From Thermogemmatispora carboxidivorans (GTDB lineage: Bacteria > Chloroflexota > Ktedonobacteria > Ktedonobacterales > Ktedonobacteraceae), in the NCBI RefSeq assembly GCF_000702505.1, contig NZ_JNIM01000001.1, positions 4,402,001 to 4,466,000 on the forward strand: a DNA stretch of 64,000 nt, in the 5' to 3' direction. Position 1 is the stretch's first letter. Every line of letters begins with the position of its first letter. Of the stretch, positions 44,016 to 52,883 are shown in pieces. The translations under genes and the position numbers were made by a program. The notes below the pieces were generated by a model that saw only the letters and a list, made by a program, of their open reading frames with translations, was not told the origin of the DNA and did not search any database.

Positions 44016-45425
44016 CTAGAAATCGCGGATATCGACAAAGTGGCCCGCGATGGCAGCGGCGGCGGCCATTGGGGGGCTTACCAGATGGGTGCGTCCGCCC
44101 TTGCCCTGCCGGCCCTCGAAATTGCGGTTGCTGGTGGAGGCACAGCGCTCGCCTTCGCTCAAGCGGTCGCCATTCATGGCGATGCACATACTACAGCCGG
44201 AGGCGCGCCACTCGAAACCGGCCTCGCGGAAAATATCGGCCAAGCCCTCCTCCTCAGCCATGCGCCGCACCTGCATCGAACCGGGCACCACCAGAGCCCG
44301 CACCCCCGGCGCCACATGGCGGCCCTTGACCATCTGCGCCGCCAGGCGCAGGTCTTCCAGGCGCGAGTTTGTGCAGGAGCCAATAAAGACCGTATCGACG
44401 CGGATATCGGTAATCTTCTGACCTGGCTCCAGGCCCATATACTCCAGCGCGCGCTCATAGGCACGGCGCTTCTGCGGATCAGACTCGTCGGCGGGATCGG
44501 GCACGCGACCGGTCACATCGACCACCATCCCCGGATTGGTCCCCCAGGTCACCTGCGGGGCCAGACCATCGATCGAGACCTCGTGCACCGTATCGAAGTG
44601 GGCGCCGGGATCGCTCGGCAACTGCTTCCAGGCCTCGACCGCCTTCTCGAAGAGGGTCCCTTTGGGAGCGAAGGGGCGGCCTTTCAGATAGGTAAAGGTC
44701 GTCTCATCGGGGGCCACCATGCCAGCGCGGGCGCCCGCCTCGATGGCCATGTTACAGAGCGTCATGCGGCCCTCCATCGAGAGGCTGCGCACCGCCGAGC
44801 CGCTGAACTCGACCACATGGCCCGTGCCCACGCCCGTCCCCAGGCGCCCAATCATATAGAGCGCGATATCCTTGGCCGTAACGCCCGGGCCAAGGCTCCC
44901 CTCGATGCGGATATTCATTGAGCGCGGCTTCTTCTGCAACAGGCACTGCGTCGCCAGCACATGCTCGATCTCGCTGGTGCCGATGCCAAAGGCCAGCGCG
45001 CCTACTGCCCCATGCGTCGAGGTATGCGAATCGCCACAGACGATGGTCATGCCAGGAAGCGTCAGGCCCTGCTCGGGGCCGATAATGTGCACGATCCCCT
45101 GACGCTCGTCGTTCATATCGAAGAGGGTAACGCCGAACTCGCGGGCGTGCTGCTCCATCGTCGTGATGCAGAGCGCGCTCGCCTGATCCACAAGCTCCAG
45201 CACCCGCCTGCCGCGCACCTGGAGGGTCGGCACGTTGTGGTCAAGCACCGCAATCGTGGCATCAGGACGCCTGACCTTGCGTCCCGCCGCTCTAAGGCCA
45301 GCAAAGGCCTGCGGCGAAGTCGCCTCATGCACCAGGTGACGGTCGATATAGAGAATAGTCGACTCTCCGGGAACGTCTCGCACAACATGCGCTTCCCAGA
45401 TCTTCTCAAACATGGACTTTGGCAT
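44016..45425 (-). CDS. leuC: 3-isopropylmalate dehydratase large subunit
   Basis: 469 residues, aconitase family. Fe-S ligands are visible in [18 protein letters not shown] and [15 protein letters not shown]; other marks are [45 protein letters not shown] and [17 protein letters not shown]. The ATG at 45425 (GGAG about eight bases upstream) begins the conserved [11 protein letters not shown] segment; a longer upstream frame is not conserved. A promoter candidate lies near 45626-45655. leuD follows. Confidence 0.97.
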   Translation of the reverse strand: MPKSMFEKIWEAHVVRDVPGESTILYIDRHLVHEATSPQAFAGLRAAGRKVRRPDATIAVLDHNVPTLQVRGRRVLELVDQASALCITTMEQHAREFGVTLFDMNDERQGIVHIIGPEQGLTLPGMTIVCGDSHTSTHGAVGALAFGIGTSEIEHVLATQCLLQKKPRSMNIRIEGSLGPGVTAKDIALYMIGRLGTGVGTGHVVEFSGSAVRSLSMEGRMTLCNMAIEAGARAGMVAPDETTFTYLKGRPFAPKGTLFEKAVEAWKQLPSDPGAHFDTVHEVSIDGLAPQVTWGTNPGMVVDVTGRVPDPADESDPQKRRAYERALEYMGLEPGQKITDIRVDTVFIGSCTNSRLEDLRLAAQMVKGRHVAPGVRALVVPGSMQVRRMAEEEGLADIFREAGFEWRASGCSMCIAMNGDRLSEGERCASTSNRNFEGRQGKGGRTHLVSPPMAAAAAIAGHFVDIRDF

Positions 45426-45625
45426 ACTTCTCTCTCCAGTTCCTGTCTGAGTCTGGCTGCGGGCCGCTCTGCTCGCGCAACAAGCCAGCCCCAATGCCGG
45501 CTTGCCTGCGTGGCGGGCCTGCCTGAACGCATAGCATTTGCTTGCTATGCAGGAAAAAGCAGGATACAAGAAAAACGTTGGGAAAGCAGCAGGCAATGGT
45601 GTTTCCGCCCTCTATCTGTTCCTCT

Positions 45626-45655
45626 ATTTTACCTCAGATGGTGAGTTATCCACAA
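45626..45655 (-). promoter_or_regulatory. Candidate promoter of leuC
   Basis: Read on the minus strand: TTGTGG (45655-45650), 18-bp spacer, TAAAAT (45631-45626). It would give a leader of about 190 nt before the leuC ATG, containing the stem-loop at 45529-45550. Confidence 0.5.
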
Positions 45656-45792
45656 TAGCACGCGGCTCCTCTCCCGTCCAGAGCGCCCCCAGGCAGTAGC
45701 AGCTCTGCCAGGCGCTCAGACGATCCCCTCTTGATCAAGCATAGACCAAAAAATTGTAACGATTCTGTAAAGTCCCGCTGCAGAGCCGCCAG

Positions 45793-45836
45793 ATTCAGCG
45801 AATTTTTAGCAACCCTGCGCCCAAATTTCAGACAGC
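45793..45836 (+). promoter_or_regulatory. Shared upstream motif, copy 1
   Basis: ATTCAGCGAATTTTTAG followed by a CTGCG and an AAATTTCAG at the same spacing as in copy 3 (51052-51094). It lies just before the PLP decarboxylase gene. See also copy 2 at 50926-50946 (minus strand). Confidence 0.5.
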
Positions 45837-45881
45837 AGTGGCATGCTTGGAGGGAAAGGAAAGGAGCTAGATCTCATCACT

Positions 45882-47345
45882 ATGACTGTGACAGGCTTTC
45901 GGACCGATACCGGTCTTGCCTTTGAGCCAGAGCGCCTGCGTCGCTACGGCGACCTGGTTCTCGACGAGCTGGAGCGCTACCTCAGCGGCATCGAGGAGCG
46001 CCCCGTCTGGCAGCCACTCCCTATAGAGATACGCCAGCAGATCAGTGGGCAGGCTCTCCCCGAAGAGGGGCAGCCCTTTGAAGAGACGCTCACGCTGCTG
46101 CGCGAGCTGATTCTGCCCTACCCCCAGGGCAATGGCCATCCGCGCTTCGCCGGTTGGATCAACTCGGCCCCGTCGCATGCCAGCATTCTGCTCAAGCCGC
46201 TGGCAGCAGCTATGAATCCCAACTGCGGCATCGGCGACCACGCCGGCCAGGAGCTAGAGCGCTGCGCCGTCCACTGGATGATGGAGCTGGCCGGCCTCCC
46301 GAGCGAAGGCAGCGCTGGCGTCTTCGTCAGCGGCGGCTCCGAGGCTAACTTTACCTGTTTGCAGGCCGCCCGCTACTGGGCCGCCGAGCAAGACGGCTGG
46401 AACGTACGCCGCGAGGGTCTGCAAGGCAATCATCCACCCTTTGTGCTCTACCAGTCCGATCAGGGTCACTTCAGCATTCGCCGCTCGGTCGAAGCAATGG
46501 GCCTGGGTAGTGCGGCCATCCATATCGTGCCCTCGACCCCAGACTATCGCATGGACCTGGCGGCCCTGGAGCGCCGCATTCACGAGGACCGCGCCGCCGG
46601 GCTGCGCCCGTTCTGTGTGGCGGCTACCGCCGGCACCGTCGAGACCGGGGCCATTGATCCGCTCCAGGAACTGGCCGAGCTCTGCCACGCCGAGGGCCTC
46701 TGGCTCCATGTCGACGGAGCCTACGGCGCCTTTGGCATCCTCGACGAGCGTGTCGCTCCGCTTTACCGCGGCATCGACCAGGTTGACTCACTGGCCACCG
46801 ACCAGCATAAGTGGCTCTCGGTCCCCATCGACTGCGGCTGCGCCCTCGTCCGTCACGGCACCGCCCTCCACGACGCCTTCCGCCTGACCCAGAGCGACGA
46901 CGAGGACGACGCCAACTGGATGTCTGAATATACCCTACAGCGCACGCGGCGCTTCCGCGCGCTCGACGCCTGGGCGACCGTACGCACGGCGGGCCGCGCC
47001 GGCCTGGCTCAGGCCATCAGCAACAACATCAGTATGGCCCGCCTGCTGGCCCGCGAGGTAGCCGCTCAGCAGGAACTGGAACTGATCTCAGGCGGCCCCC
47101 TGAGCATCGTGCGCTTCCGCTACGCCCCGCCCGCCCTGCGCGATGAGCCAACATTACTCAACTGCCTCAATCGGCACCTGGCGCGCGAGATCCAGCGCCG
47201 CGGACGGGTCTTTTTGACCAGCACGCGCCTGCGCGGCCAGGAGCTACTACGCGCCTGCCTGGTGCACTACGCCACGACCGCCGACGATATCCAGGCGATG
47301 GTCGATGAGGTGCTGGCCGTCGGCAGGGCGCTCTGCGATCTCTGA
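45882..47345 (+). CDS. Pyridoxal-phosphate-dependent amino acid decarboxylase
   Basis: Group II decarboxylase family (aromatic-L-amino-acid/glutamate type), 487 residues. Visible marks: HPRFAGWINSAPSHASILLKPLAAAMNPNCGIGDHAGQELER, a GGSEANFTCLQAARYW segment, WLHVDGAYGAFG with the PLP-binding Asp, and DSLATDQHKWLSVPIDCG where the Lys of HKW should bind PLP. Substrate cannot be told from sequence. The start is uncertain: ATG 45882 lies at 15 bases from a GGAG, whereas ATG 45843 has none; conserved sequence starts after residue 10 of the former. Followed 42 bp later by a cysteine synthase gene. Confidence 0.86.
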   Translation: MTVTGFRTDTGLAFEPERLRRYGDLVLDELERYLSGIEERPVWQPLPIEIRQQISGQALPEEGQPFEETLTLLRELILPYPQGNGHPRFAGWINSAPSHASILLKPLAAAMNPNCGIGDHAGQELERCAVHWMMELAGLPSEGSAGVFVSGGSEANFTCLQAARYWAAEQDGWNVRREGLQGNHPPFVLYQSDQGHFSIRRSVEAMGLGSAAIHIVPSTPDYRMDLAALERRIHEDRAAGLRPFCVAATAGTVETGAIDPLQELAELCHAEGLWLHVDGAYGAFGILDERVAPLYRGIDQVDSLATDQHKWLSVPIDCGCALVRHGTALHDAFRLTQSDDEDDANWMSEYTLQRTRRFRALDAWATVRTAGRAGLAQAISNNISMARLLAREVAAQQELELISGGPLSIVRFRYAPPALRDEPTLLNCLNRHLAREIQRRGRVFLTSTRLRGQELLRACLVHYATTADDIQAMVDEVLAVGRALCDL

Positions 47346-47387
47346 GTCTGAGCCGAGCGCCCCTGAAAGGAGGGAACGTCTTTTCTC

Positions 47388-48332
47388 ATGTATTACGGCA
47401 GCATTTTGGAAACAGTGGGCAACACTCCCTTAATTGAACTGAAGAGCTTCAGCCCACGCCCGCGCGTGCACATCTTCGCCAAGATGGAAGGAGCCAATCC
47501 CTCGGGGAGCATCAAGGATCGCATCGCCCTCAAGATGATCGAGGATGTCGAAGCTCGTGGCCTGCTCAAGCCAGATTCGATCTTGCTGGAGCCGACCAGC
47601 GGCAATACGGGCGTGGCCCTGGCCCTGATCGCCACAATGAAAGGCTATCGCTTCACAGCGGTGGTCTCGGAGAAGGGGACCCAGGATAAGCGGCGCATGC
47701 TGGAGCTGTACGGGGCCACGGTGATCACTTCGCCGGGCGCGGCAGGCAGTAACGGCGCTATTCGCCTGGCGCAGGAGATCGCGCGCGACGATCCTCGCTA
47801 CGTGATGCTCTTCCAATACGGGAACGAGGCCAATCCCGCCGCCCACTATGAGACGACCGGGACGGAGCTCCTGCGCGATCTGCCCGACGTCAGCGTGGTA
47901 GTGGCCGGCCTCGGCTCCGGCGGCACCCTGACCGGCATCGGGCGCCGTCTCAAGGAGCACAACCCGGCCATTCGTATCATCGGGGCCGAGCCGGTCCAGG
48001 GCGATAGTATCCAGGGTCTGCGCAACCTGGCCGATGGCTTCGTGCCGCCAGTGCTCGATCTGCGCGTCATCGACGAGCGCCTGCTGGTCTCCAGTCAGCA
48101 AGCCTGGGAGCGCACACTGCAGCTCAAGGAGCAAGAGGGGATCTTTGCCGGCCCGTCGAGCGGGGCCGTGTTGGACGTCGCCCTGCGCGTGGCCGAGCGC
48201 ATGGAAGAAGGCAAGATTGTGATCATCCTGGCCGACGGCGGCTGGAAGTACCTGAGTGAGCCGCGCTGGCTCGTGCAGCCCGCCGGCCAGAGCGAGCATA
48301 CTACAGCCTCCCTGCAACCTTCGCTCTGCTGA
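47388..48332 (+). CDS. cysK: Cysteine synthase
   Basis: PLP enzyme of 314 residues that makes cysteine from O-acetylserine (or O-phosphoserine) and sulfide. Features: GNTPLIEL, NPSGSIKDRIA with the PLP Lys, LLEPTSGNTGVALALIA phosphate loop, and GLGSGGTLTGIGRRLKE. The GSIKDR motif and shorter length favour a CysM/CysK-type enzyme without a CBS domain. It lies on the same strand as the decarboxylase and is probably co-transcribed. A hairpin follows its stop. Confidence 0.93.
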   Translation: MYYGSILETVGNTPLIELKSFSPRPRVHIFAKMEGANPSGSIKDRIALKMIEDVEARGLLKPDSILLEPTSGNTGVALALIATMKGYRFTAVVSEKGTQDKRRMLELYGATVITSPGAAGSNGAIRLAQEIARDDPRYVMLFQYGNEANPAAHYETTGTELLRDLPDVSVVVAGLGSGGTLTGIGRRLKEHNPAIRIIGAEPVQGDSIQGLRNLADGFVPPVLDLRVIDERLLVSSQQAWERTLQLKEQEGIFAGPSSGAVLDVALRVAERMEEGKIVIILADGGWKYLSEPRWLVQPAGQSEHTTASLQPSLC

Positions 48333-48335
48333 GGC

Positions 48336-48359
48336 GGGACGCCTTTCTGCAGGCGTCCC
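48336..48359. terminator. Stem-loop after cysteine synthase
   Basis: GGGACGCC-tttctgca-GGCGTCCC, an 8-bp perfect stem four bases after the stop codon. It lacks a T run on the plus strand, so it may end transcription only partly or protect the 3' end. It also faces the convergent histidine kinase gene. Confidence 0.5.
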
Positions 48360-48452
48360 CCTCCCTTCCCCTCGTTCTTCCTCCACCCCCATCCTCGTTG
48401 GGCCTGTTCCCCGCTCGCCGGCGGGCAGGCTCGCTGCCTCGCCCCGTTTCCC

Positions 48453-50045
48453 TCACGAGGGCCGACTGCCCGGCTGGGAGAGGCGGCGCGCAGTCGCAGC
48501 CTCCTCGCCACGGGTTGCGATGCGCCCATCAACGGCAGCGGGGAAGAGAATGGTGACCGTCGTCCCCTCGCCTAGCCGACTATCCAGGCGAATCTTGCCG
48601 CCCTGGGCCTCCACCAGCTCGCGCGTGATGGCCAGTCCCAGGCCACTGCCACCAGGGCGGCGACCCGTTCGACTGCGGGCCGGATCGGCGCGGAAGAAGC
48701 GCTCAAAGACATGCGGCAGGGCCTCGGGTGGAATCCCCTCGCCCGTATCGCGCACGCTCAGCATGACCAGGCCCCCGCTAGCAGGATTGGCCTGCAGCTC
48801 GACCGTCCCCTCAGCGGGCGTATATTTCAAGGCATTATCGACAATATTGAGCAGAGCCTGGCGCAAGCGATCCTTATCGCCCAACAAGGGAGGTGTCCCC
48901 GGGGCCACGCTCCAACGCAAGGTCTGGCCCCGCGCCAGGTGTTCCGCCTGCTCGCAGACGGTCGCCAGCATATCCTCAGCCCGAATCAATTCGCGCCGCA
49001 TCTCCAGACGCCCCGCATCGAGCCGCGTCAGCACCAGCAAATCTTCGACCATGCGCTGCAGGCGCTGTACCTCAGCATACATGCCGCGCGCCAGACGCCG
49101 CGCCGCCTCCAGATCGCCGCGATCCGCTCCTAGCAGCAACATCTCCAGGCTCCCGCTGAGGGCTGTCAGCGGCGTACGCAGCTCGTGGGAGACATCCGAA
49201 ACGAAGCGCTTCTGACGCTGGAAAGCCTCCTCCAGTCGCGCCACCATCTGGTTAAAGGAGTGGGCCAGACGTCCGATCTCATCGTCCGTCGGCGGCGGAT
49301 CAATGCGCATCGACAGATCGCCCCGCGCAATGCGCTGGCTGGTGCGCTCGATCTCGACCAGTGGATGCAGAGCCACACTCACCAACGGATAGATCAGGGC
49401 CGTAGCCAGGCCCAGCAGGACCACCACGCCCATGAAGAGCGTCAGATGCAGCGTTGTCAGAAAATCATCGATCGGCGTCGTCGACGTGCTGATCTGCAGA
49501 ATACCCAGTGTATGGTCGCGGAAGGTATCGACTAGCGGCAGGAAGACCACCAGCTGCGGCTGTCCATTGGCGCCCTTGAGCACCAGATAGGGCGGATGCT
49601 GGTCGCTGCGCTGCAGCGCTAACCGCACCTGGGAGGGCGGCACGCTGATGGGCTGCAAGGCAAAGGGGGAAGTGCTGCCCGGCACCAGGACACTACCGTC
49701 ACTGGCCAGAATGGCGGCGTTGGTGCTGGGACTGACCAGGCGGAAAGCCAGGGTCGAGGCGGTATAGAGAAAGTCCGCCGACGGCTTCTCCGGCGGCAGA
49801 AAGGTGTACGAGAGGCGGAACGGATGATCCTGGTTACTCTTCATGATGCCCTTGATGGCCACCTGCGCCTCGTTGCAGAGCACATCAACCTGATTGGAGA
49901 GCAGGTCTTGCTCCGCAATCAGCGAGATGATCACTCCGAGCGAGCCAAGCAGGAGGGTTAAGAGACCAAGGGAGACCAACACCAGGCGCCAGCGAATCGG
50001 CACGTGGCGTAAGAGTCGCTGCAGAAGATTGGCGCGCTCCTTCAT
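48453..50045 (-). CDS. Sensor histidine kinase
   Basis: 530-residue membrane kinase. TM helices at about 20-43 and 199-220 flank an extracytoplasmic sensing domain of about 155 residues. HAMP about 221-275, HisKA with phospho-acceptor His287 in VSDVSHELRTPLTAL, and a HATPase domain with the N box NIVDNALKYTPAEG, the G1 box DTGEGIPPEALPHVFERFFR and the G2 box GSGLGLAITRELVEAQGG. It begins 3 bp after the stop of the response regulator gene, forming a clear two-component operon. The ligand is unknown. Confidence 0.95.
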   Translation of the reverse strand: MKERANLLQRLLRHVPIRWRLVLVSLGLLTLLLGSLGVIISLIAEQDLLSNQVDVLCNEAQVAIKGIMKSNQDHPFRLSYTFLPPEKPSADFLYTASTLAFRLVSPSTNAAILASDGSVLVPGSTSPFALQPISVPPSQVRLALQRSDQHPPYLVLKGANGQPQLVVFLPLVDTFRDHTLGILQISTSTTPIDDFLTTLHLTLFMGVVVLLGLATALIYPLVSVALHPLVEIERTSQRIARGDLSMRIDPPPTDDEIGRLAHSFNQMVARLEEAFQRQKRFVSDVSHELRTPLTALSGSLEMLLLGADRGDLEAARRLARGMYAEVQRLQRMVEDLLVLTRLDAGRLEMRRELIRAEDMLATVCEQAEHLARGQTLRWSVAPGTPPLLGDKDRLRQALLNIVDNALKYTPAEGTVELQANPASGGLVMLSVRDTGEGIPPEALPHVFERFFRADPARSRTGRRPGGSGLGLAITRELVEAQGGKIRLDSRLGEGTTVTILFPAAVDGRIATRGEEAATARRLSQPGSRPS

Positions 50046-50048
50046 GCT

Positions 50049-50756
50049 TTAGCCTCGCAGGGTATAGCCAATACCCCGCACCGTTTGCAGCAAGCGTGGC
50101 GGATTGTCGTGCAGCTTCTCGCGCAGATGGCGGACGTAGACCTCGACAATGTTGTCGTCGCCAACGTAGTCGTAGCCCCAGACACGCGAGAGAATCGTGT
50201 CACGCGAGAGGACCTGACGCGGATGCATCAGGAAAAGCTCTAGCAGACTGAACTCACGCGGCGTCAGGTCGATCGGCTCGCCGCGCAGCGTGACGGTGTG
50301 GGTCCCACGGTCAAGGGTGATGTCCTGGAACGAGAGGATGTCGGCGACGTTGTTGCCGTGACGGCGCAGCACAGCCCGCGTGCGCGCCATCAGCTCGCGA
50401 AAGGCGAAGGGCTTGGTCAGATAGTCGTCGGCGCCGCAGTCCAGGCCAGCTACGCGGTCGTCAACCTCGTCACGGGCCGTGAGCATGATAATCGGGATGT
50501 CATGGCCGCGCCGCAACTGGCGCGTGACCTCCAGGCCATCGCAGCCGGGCAGCATGATGTCGAGAATGATGATGTCCGGCTGATGCTGCGTGGCCATGCG
50601 CACCGCCTCCGGTCCACTGGTGGCCACCAGTACCTGAAAGCCCTCGTAGACAAAACCCATCTGCAGAAAATCAATGATCTGCGGCTCATCATCGACAATT
50701 AATACGGATGGCTGCTTGCTTTTGCTTCCGTTATGCTCCTTGTTACTCGCTAGCAT
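50049..50756 (-). CDS. OmpR-family response regulator
   Basis: 235 residues. Receiver domain with acidic pair DD at 22-23, phospho-acceptor Asp66 in DIIILDIMLPG, Thr in MLTARDE and Lys115 in DDYLTKPFAF. The C-terminal winged helix contains the usual LTPREFSLLELFLMHPRQVLSRDTILSRVWGYDYVGDDNIVEVYVRHLREKL. The ATG at 50756 has AGGA seven bases upstream and starts close to the receiver domain. It is the first gene of the two-component operon and has a long upstream region with a shared motif. Confidence 0.95.
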   Translation of the reverse strand: MLASNKEHNGSKSKQPSVLIVDDEPQIIDFLQMGFVYEGFQVLVATSGPEAVRMATQHQPDIIILDIMLPGCDGLEVTRQLRRGHDIPIIMLTARDEVDDRVAGLDCGADDYLTKPFAFRELMARTRAVLRRHGNNVADILSFQDITLDRGTHTVTLRGEPIDLTPREFSLLELFLMHPRQVLSRDTILSRVWGYDYVGDDNIVEVYVRHLREKLHDNPPRLLQTVRGIGYTLRG

Positions 50757-50925
50757 GCTGAAATCCTGTGCCCTATCGTGTCTGTACAAGCGCAAATGCA
50801 GACCTGCTCTCTGCTTCTCTTTCTTCTACCTATACGCTCAGCGGGGCCAGCAGGGTGAAGCTGTCAGGCAGTCGGCTGGCTCCCTGGAGATAGTGAACAA
50901 TACCTGCATGGTATATAGCAAGCCC

Positions 50926-50946
50926 GGCTGAAAATTTGCTGAATGA
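50926..50946 (-). promoter_or_regulatory. Shared upstream motif, copy 2
   Basis: Minus-strand reading ATTCAGCAAATTTTCAGCC, differing from copy 3 by one G/A change in the first half and lacking its second half. Lies upstream of the response regulator gene. Confidence 0.45.
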
Positions 50947-51051
50947 CCCAGGCTATCCCCGCTCACTGCCTTCCTCAACAAGCCGGCCAGCCCTTTTTTC
51001 TCACGGCCAGCGCTCGCGGTCAGCGCGCCTGCCAAGCCACTGGAGGCATCG

Positions 51052-51094
51052 TTTCAGCGAATTTTCAGACTCGCTGCGGCCTTTTTTCAGCCCC
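51052..51094 (+). promoter_or_regulatory. Shared upstream motif, copy 3
   Basis: TTTCAGCGAATTTTCAG, then CGCTGCG, then TTTTTTCAGCC at the same spacing as copy 1. Lies upstream of the acyl-CoA ligase gene. Confidence 0.5.
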
Positions 51095-51258
51095 AGGTGG
51101 CAAGATGGATGGCAGTTTCACCGGAGAAATGCTTGCCTTATCGAAAGCTGTGCTCACTCTAGTGCCAATCCGGTTGCCCTATCTTACGAACGCACGTTGA
51201 CCTGATTCAATGGCTGTTTGTCCGATTGCAAAGCCGAGATGATCTCTCAGAAACGGAT

Positions 51259-52881
51259 ATGCCTATGACTACTATGAGCCTACCTTCAATGAGCAAGGCC
51301 GGGCCAGCGCTCCTGTCGCGGACCGTCCTTTCACCCGGTCGTCTTTTTGCTAGCTTGCAGCGCGGAGTCCAGCGCACGCCGGGCAAAGCTCTGCTCATCG
51401 AGGCCGAGAGTGGGAACGAGCTGAGCTACAGTCAGGCCCTGACGGGGCTGGCTCTCCTGCAGCAGCTCTTCGGTCCACCACCTCAGCGCATCATGCTCGC
51501 CCTGCCAGGCGGCCTGCTCACCGGTTTAATCTGGCTGACAGCCCTCAGCAGCGGCTACGATCTGATTCCCGTGCCGCCAGCGGCCAGCGCCGACGAGGCC
51601 CGCCGTTTGCTCGAACGCCAGCACCCGACCATCCTCTGCGCTGCCGACGAAGGAGAAAGCGCCTGGAGCGCTCTCCCCTTGCCACCGATGGTGCGCCTTT
51701 TCACGACCTCGCAGCTCACCGCGCACATCCACCAGGCATCGGCCTCCGTCCGGCGCCTACCAGTGCGCGAGGGACACGTCTACCTCAGCACCTCTGGCAG
51801 CACGGGCGAGCCGAAGTGGCTGGTCCTCAGCGAGCGCCAGATTGCCTGGACCGCCGAGCAGGTGCGCCGTAGTCACGCGCTGACCAGCGCCGACCGCGGC
51901 CTGACTACGCTGCCGTTTTTTCACATCAATGCTCCTGTCGTCAGCCTCTGCGCCTCGCTACTGGCCGGCGCCTCGCTCATCGTGGCTCCGCGCTTCAGCC
52001 GGCGACGCTTCTGGTCTTGGGTGGAGCGCTACGAAGCCACCTGGATCAGCGTCGTCCCCACCATTGTGGCCCTGCTGCTCGAAAGCGAGGAGCGGCCCGC
52101 TTTTCTGCCGGGCCGGCTGCGCTTCGCTCGCAGCGCCTCAGCTCCACTGCCGCCAGCCAACCTGCGCGCCTTTGAAGAGCGCTTCGGCATCCCGCTGATC
52201 GAGACCTATGGGCTGTCGGAGGCCGGCAGCCAGGTCGCGGCCAATCCCTTGCCGCCAGCCCCCCACAAGCCCGGTTCCGTGGGCCATCCGACCGGCGTCG
52301 CCATGCGCATCTGTCTGCCCCGCACCCAGGCCGTGGCCCAGGGCCTGAGCGAGGCTGTGCTCTATGATCTGCCGCCGGGCGAGGTAGGTGAGATCTGTAT
52401 CGCTGGCCCCAACGTCATCAGTGCCTACGAGGATGGAGCCGGCGCCGCCTCCTTCCAACATGGCTGGTTCCGCACCGGCGACCTGGGCTACTTCGACGAG
52501 GAGGGCTATCTCTTCATCAAAGGGCGGCTGCGCGAGGTCATCAATCGCGGCGGCGAGAACATTGCTCCACGAGAGATCGAGGAGACCCTGCAGGAACACC
52601 CAGCGGTGCGCGAGGTGGCCGTCGTTGGGCGCCCTGATCCACTCTATGGCGAGGTTGTGGTAGCCTACTTGAGCCTGCAGGAGGGCCGCCAGGTCAGCGT
52701 CGAGGAGCTGCGCCGCTACGCCCGCCAGCGCCTCAGCCCGCCGCGCGTTCCTGTCGATTTCCTGATCTTGCCCGAGCTGCCACGCAACGCCACCGGCAAG
52801 ATCGACCGTCGCCTGCTGCGCACCCGCGAGCAAGCGCGCGGCGAGCTCCAGCAGATTGCCAGGGAGGAGGCTAATCGTTAA
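51259..52881 (+). CDS. AMP-forming acyl-CoA ligase / adenylate-forming enzyme
   Basis: 540 residues of the ANL superfamily. P-loop-like STSGSTGEPK (A3), ETYGLSEAG (A5), a TGDLGYFDEEGYLFIKGR (A7/A8) and the C-terminal catalytic Lys in NATGKIDRR (A10) are all intact. It activates a carboxylic acid with ATP and joins it to CoA or a carrier. The start is uncertain (51226 or 51259; neither has a strong ribosome site). It is the first gene of a three-gene operon with an acyltransferase and an esterase, which suggests modification of an extracellular or cell-wall glycan or lipid with an acyl group. Confidence 0.88.
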   Translation: MPMTTMSLPSMSKAGPALLSRTVLSPGRLFASLQRGVQRTPGKALLIEAESGNELSYSQALTGLALLQQLFGPPPQRIMLALPGGLLTGLIWLTALSSGYDLIPVPPAASADEARRLLERQHPTILCAADEGESAWSALPLPPMVRLFTTSQLTAHIHQASASVRRLPVREGHVYLSTSGSTGEPKWLVLSERQIAWTAEQVRRSHALTSADRGLTTLPFFHINAPVVSLCASLLAGASLIVAPRFSRRRFWSWVERYEATWISVVPTIVALLLESEERPAFLPGRLRFARSASAPLPPANLRAFEERFGIPLIETYGLSEAGSQVAANPLPPAPHKPGSVGHPTGVAMRICLPRTQAVAQGLSEAVLYDLPPGEVGEICIAGPNVISAYEDGAGAASFQHGWFRTGDLGYFDEEGYLFIKGRLREVINRGGENIAPREIEETLQEHPAVREVAVVGRPDPLYGEVVVAYLSLQEGRQVSVEELRRYARQRLSPPRVPVDFLILPELPRNATGKIDRRLLRTREQARGELQQIAREEANR

Positions 52882-52883
52882 CC

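Larger units (their letters stand above)
45426..45881. other. Divergent intergenic region between leuC and PLP decarboxylase
   Basis: No gene seen. On the minus strand it holds the leuC promoter candidate and a stem-loop GCATAGCA-tttgct-TGCTATGC at 45529-45550 in the leuC leader. On the plus strand it holds one copy of a shared motif beginning ATTCAGCGAATTTTTAG at 45793. No leader peptide with leucine codons was found. Confidence 0.55.
50757..51258. other. 500-bp intergenic region with two copies of a shared motif
   Basis: No gene seen. It separates the minus-strand two-component operon from the plus-strand ligase operon. It holds motif copy 2 (minus strand, 50926-50946) and copy 3 (plus strand, 51052-51094), each pointing at its downstream gene and each about 165-170 bp from the start codon. 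No clear sigma70 promoter was found. Confidence 0.5.

Noticed and set aside
43059..44921. 620-codon open frame on the plus strand
   Set aside because: It lies antisense to leuD and leuC, which have full family motifs; such long shadow frames are common at this GC content.
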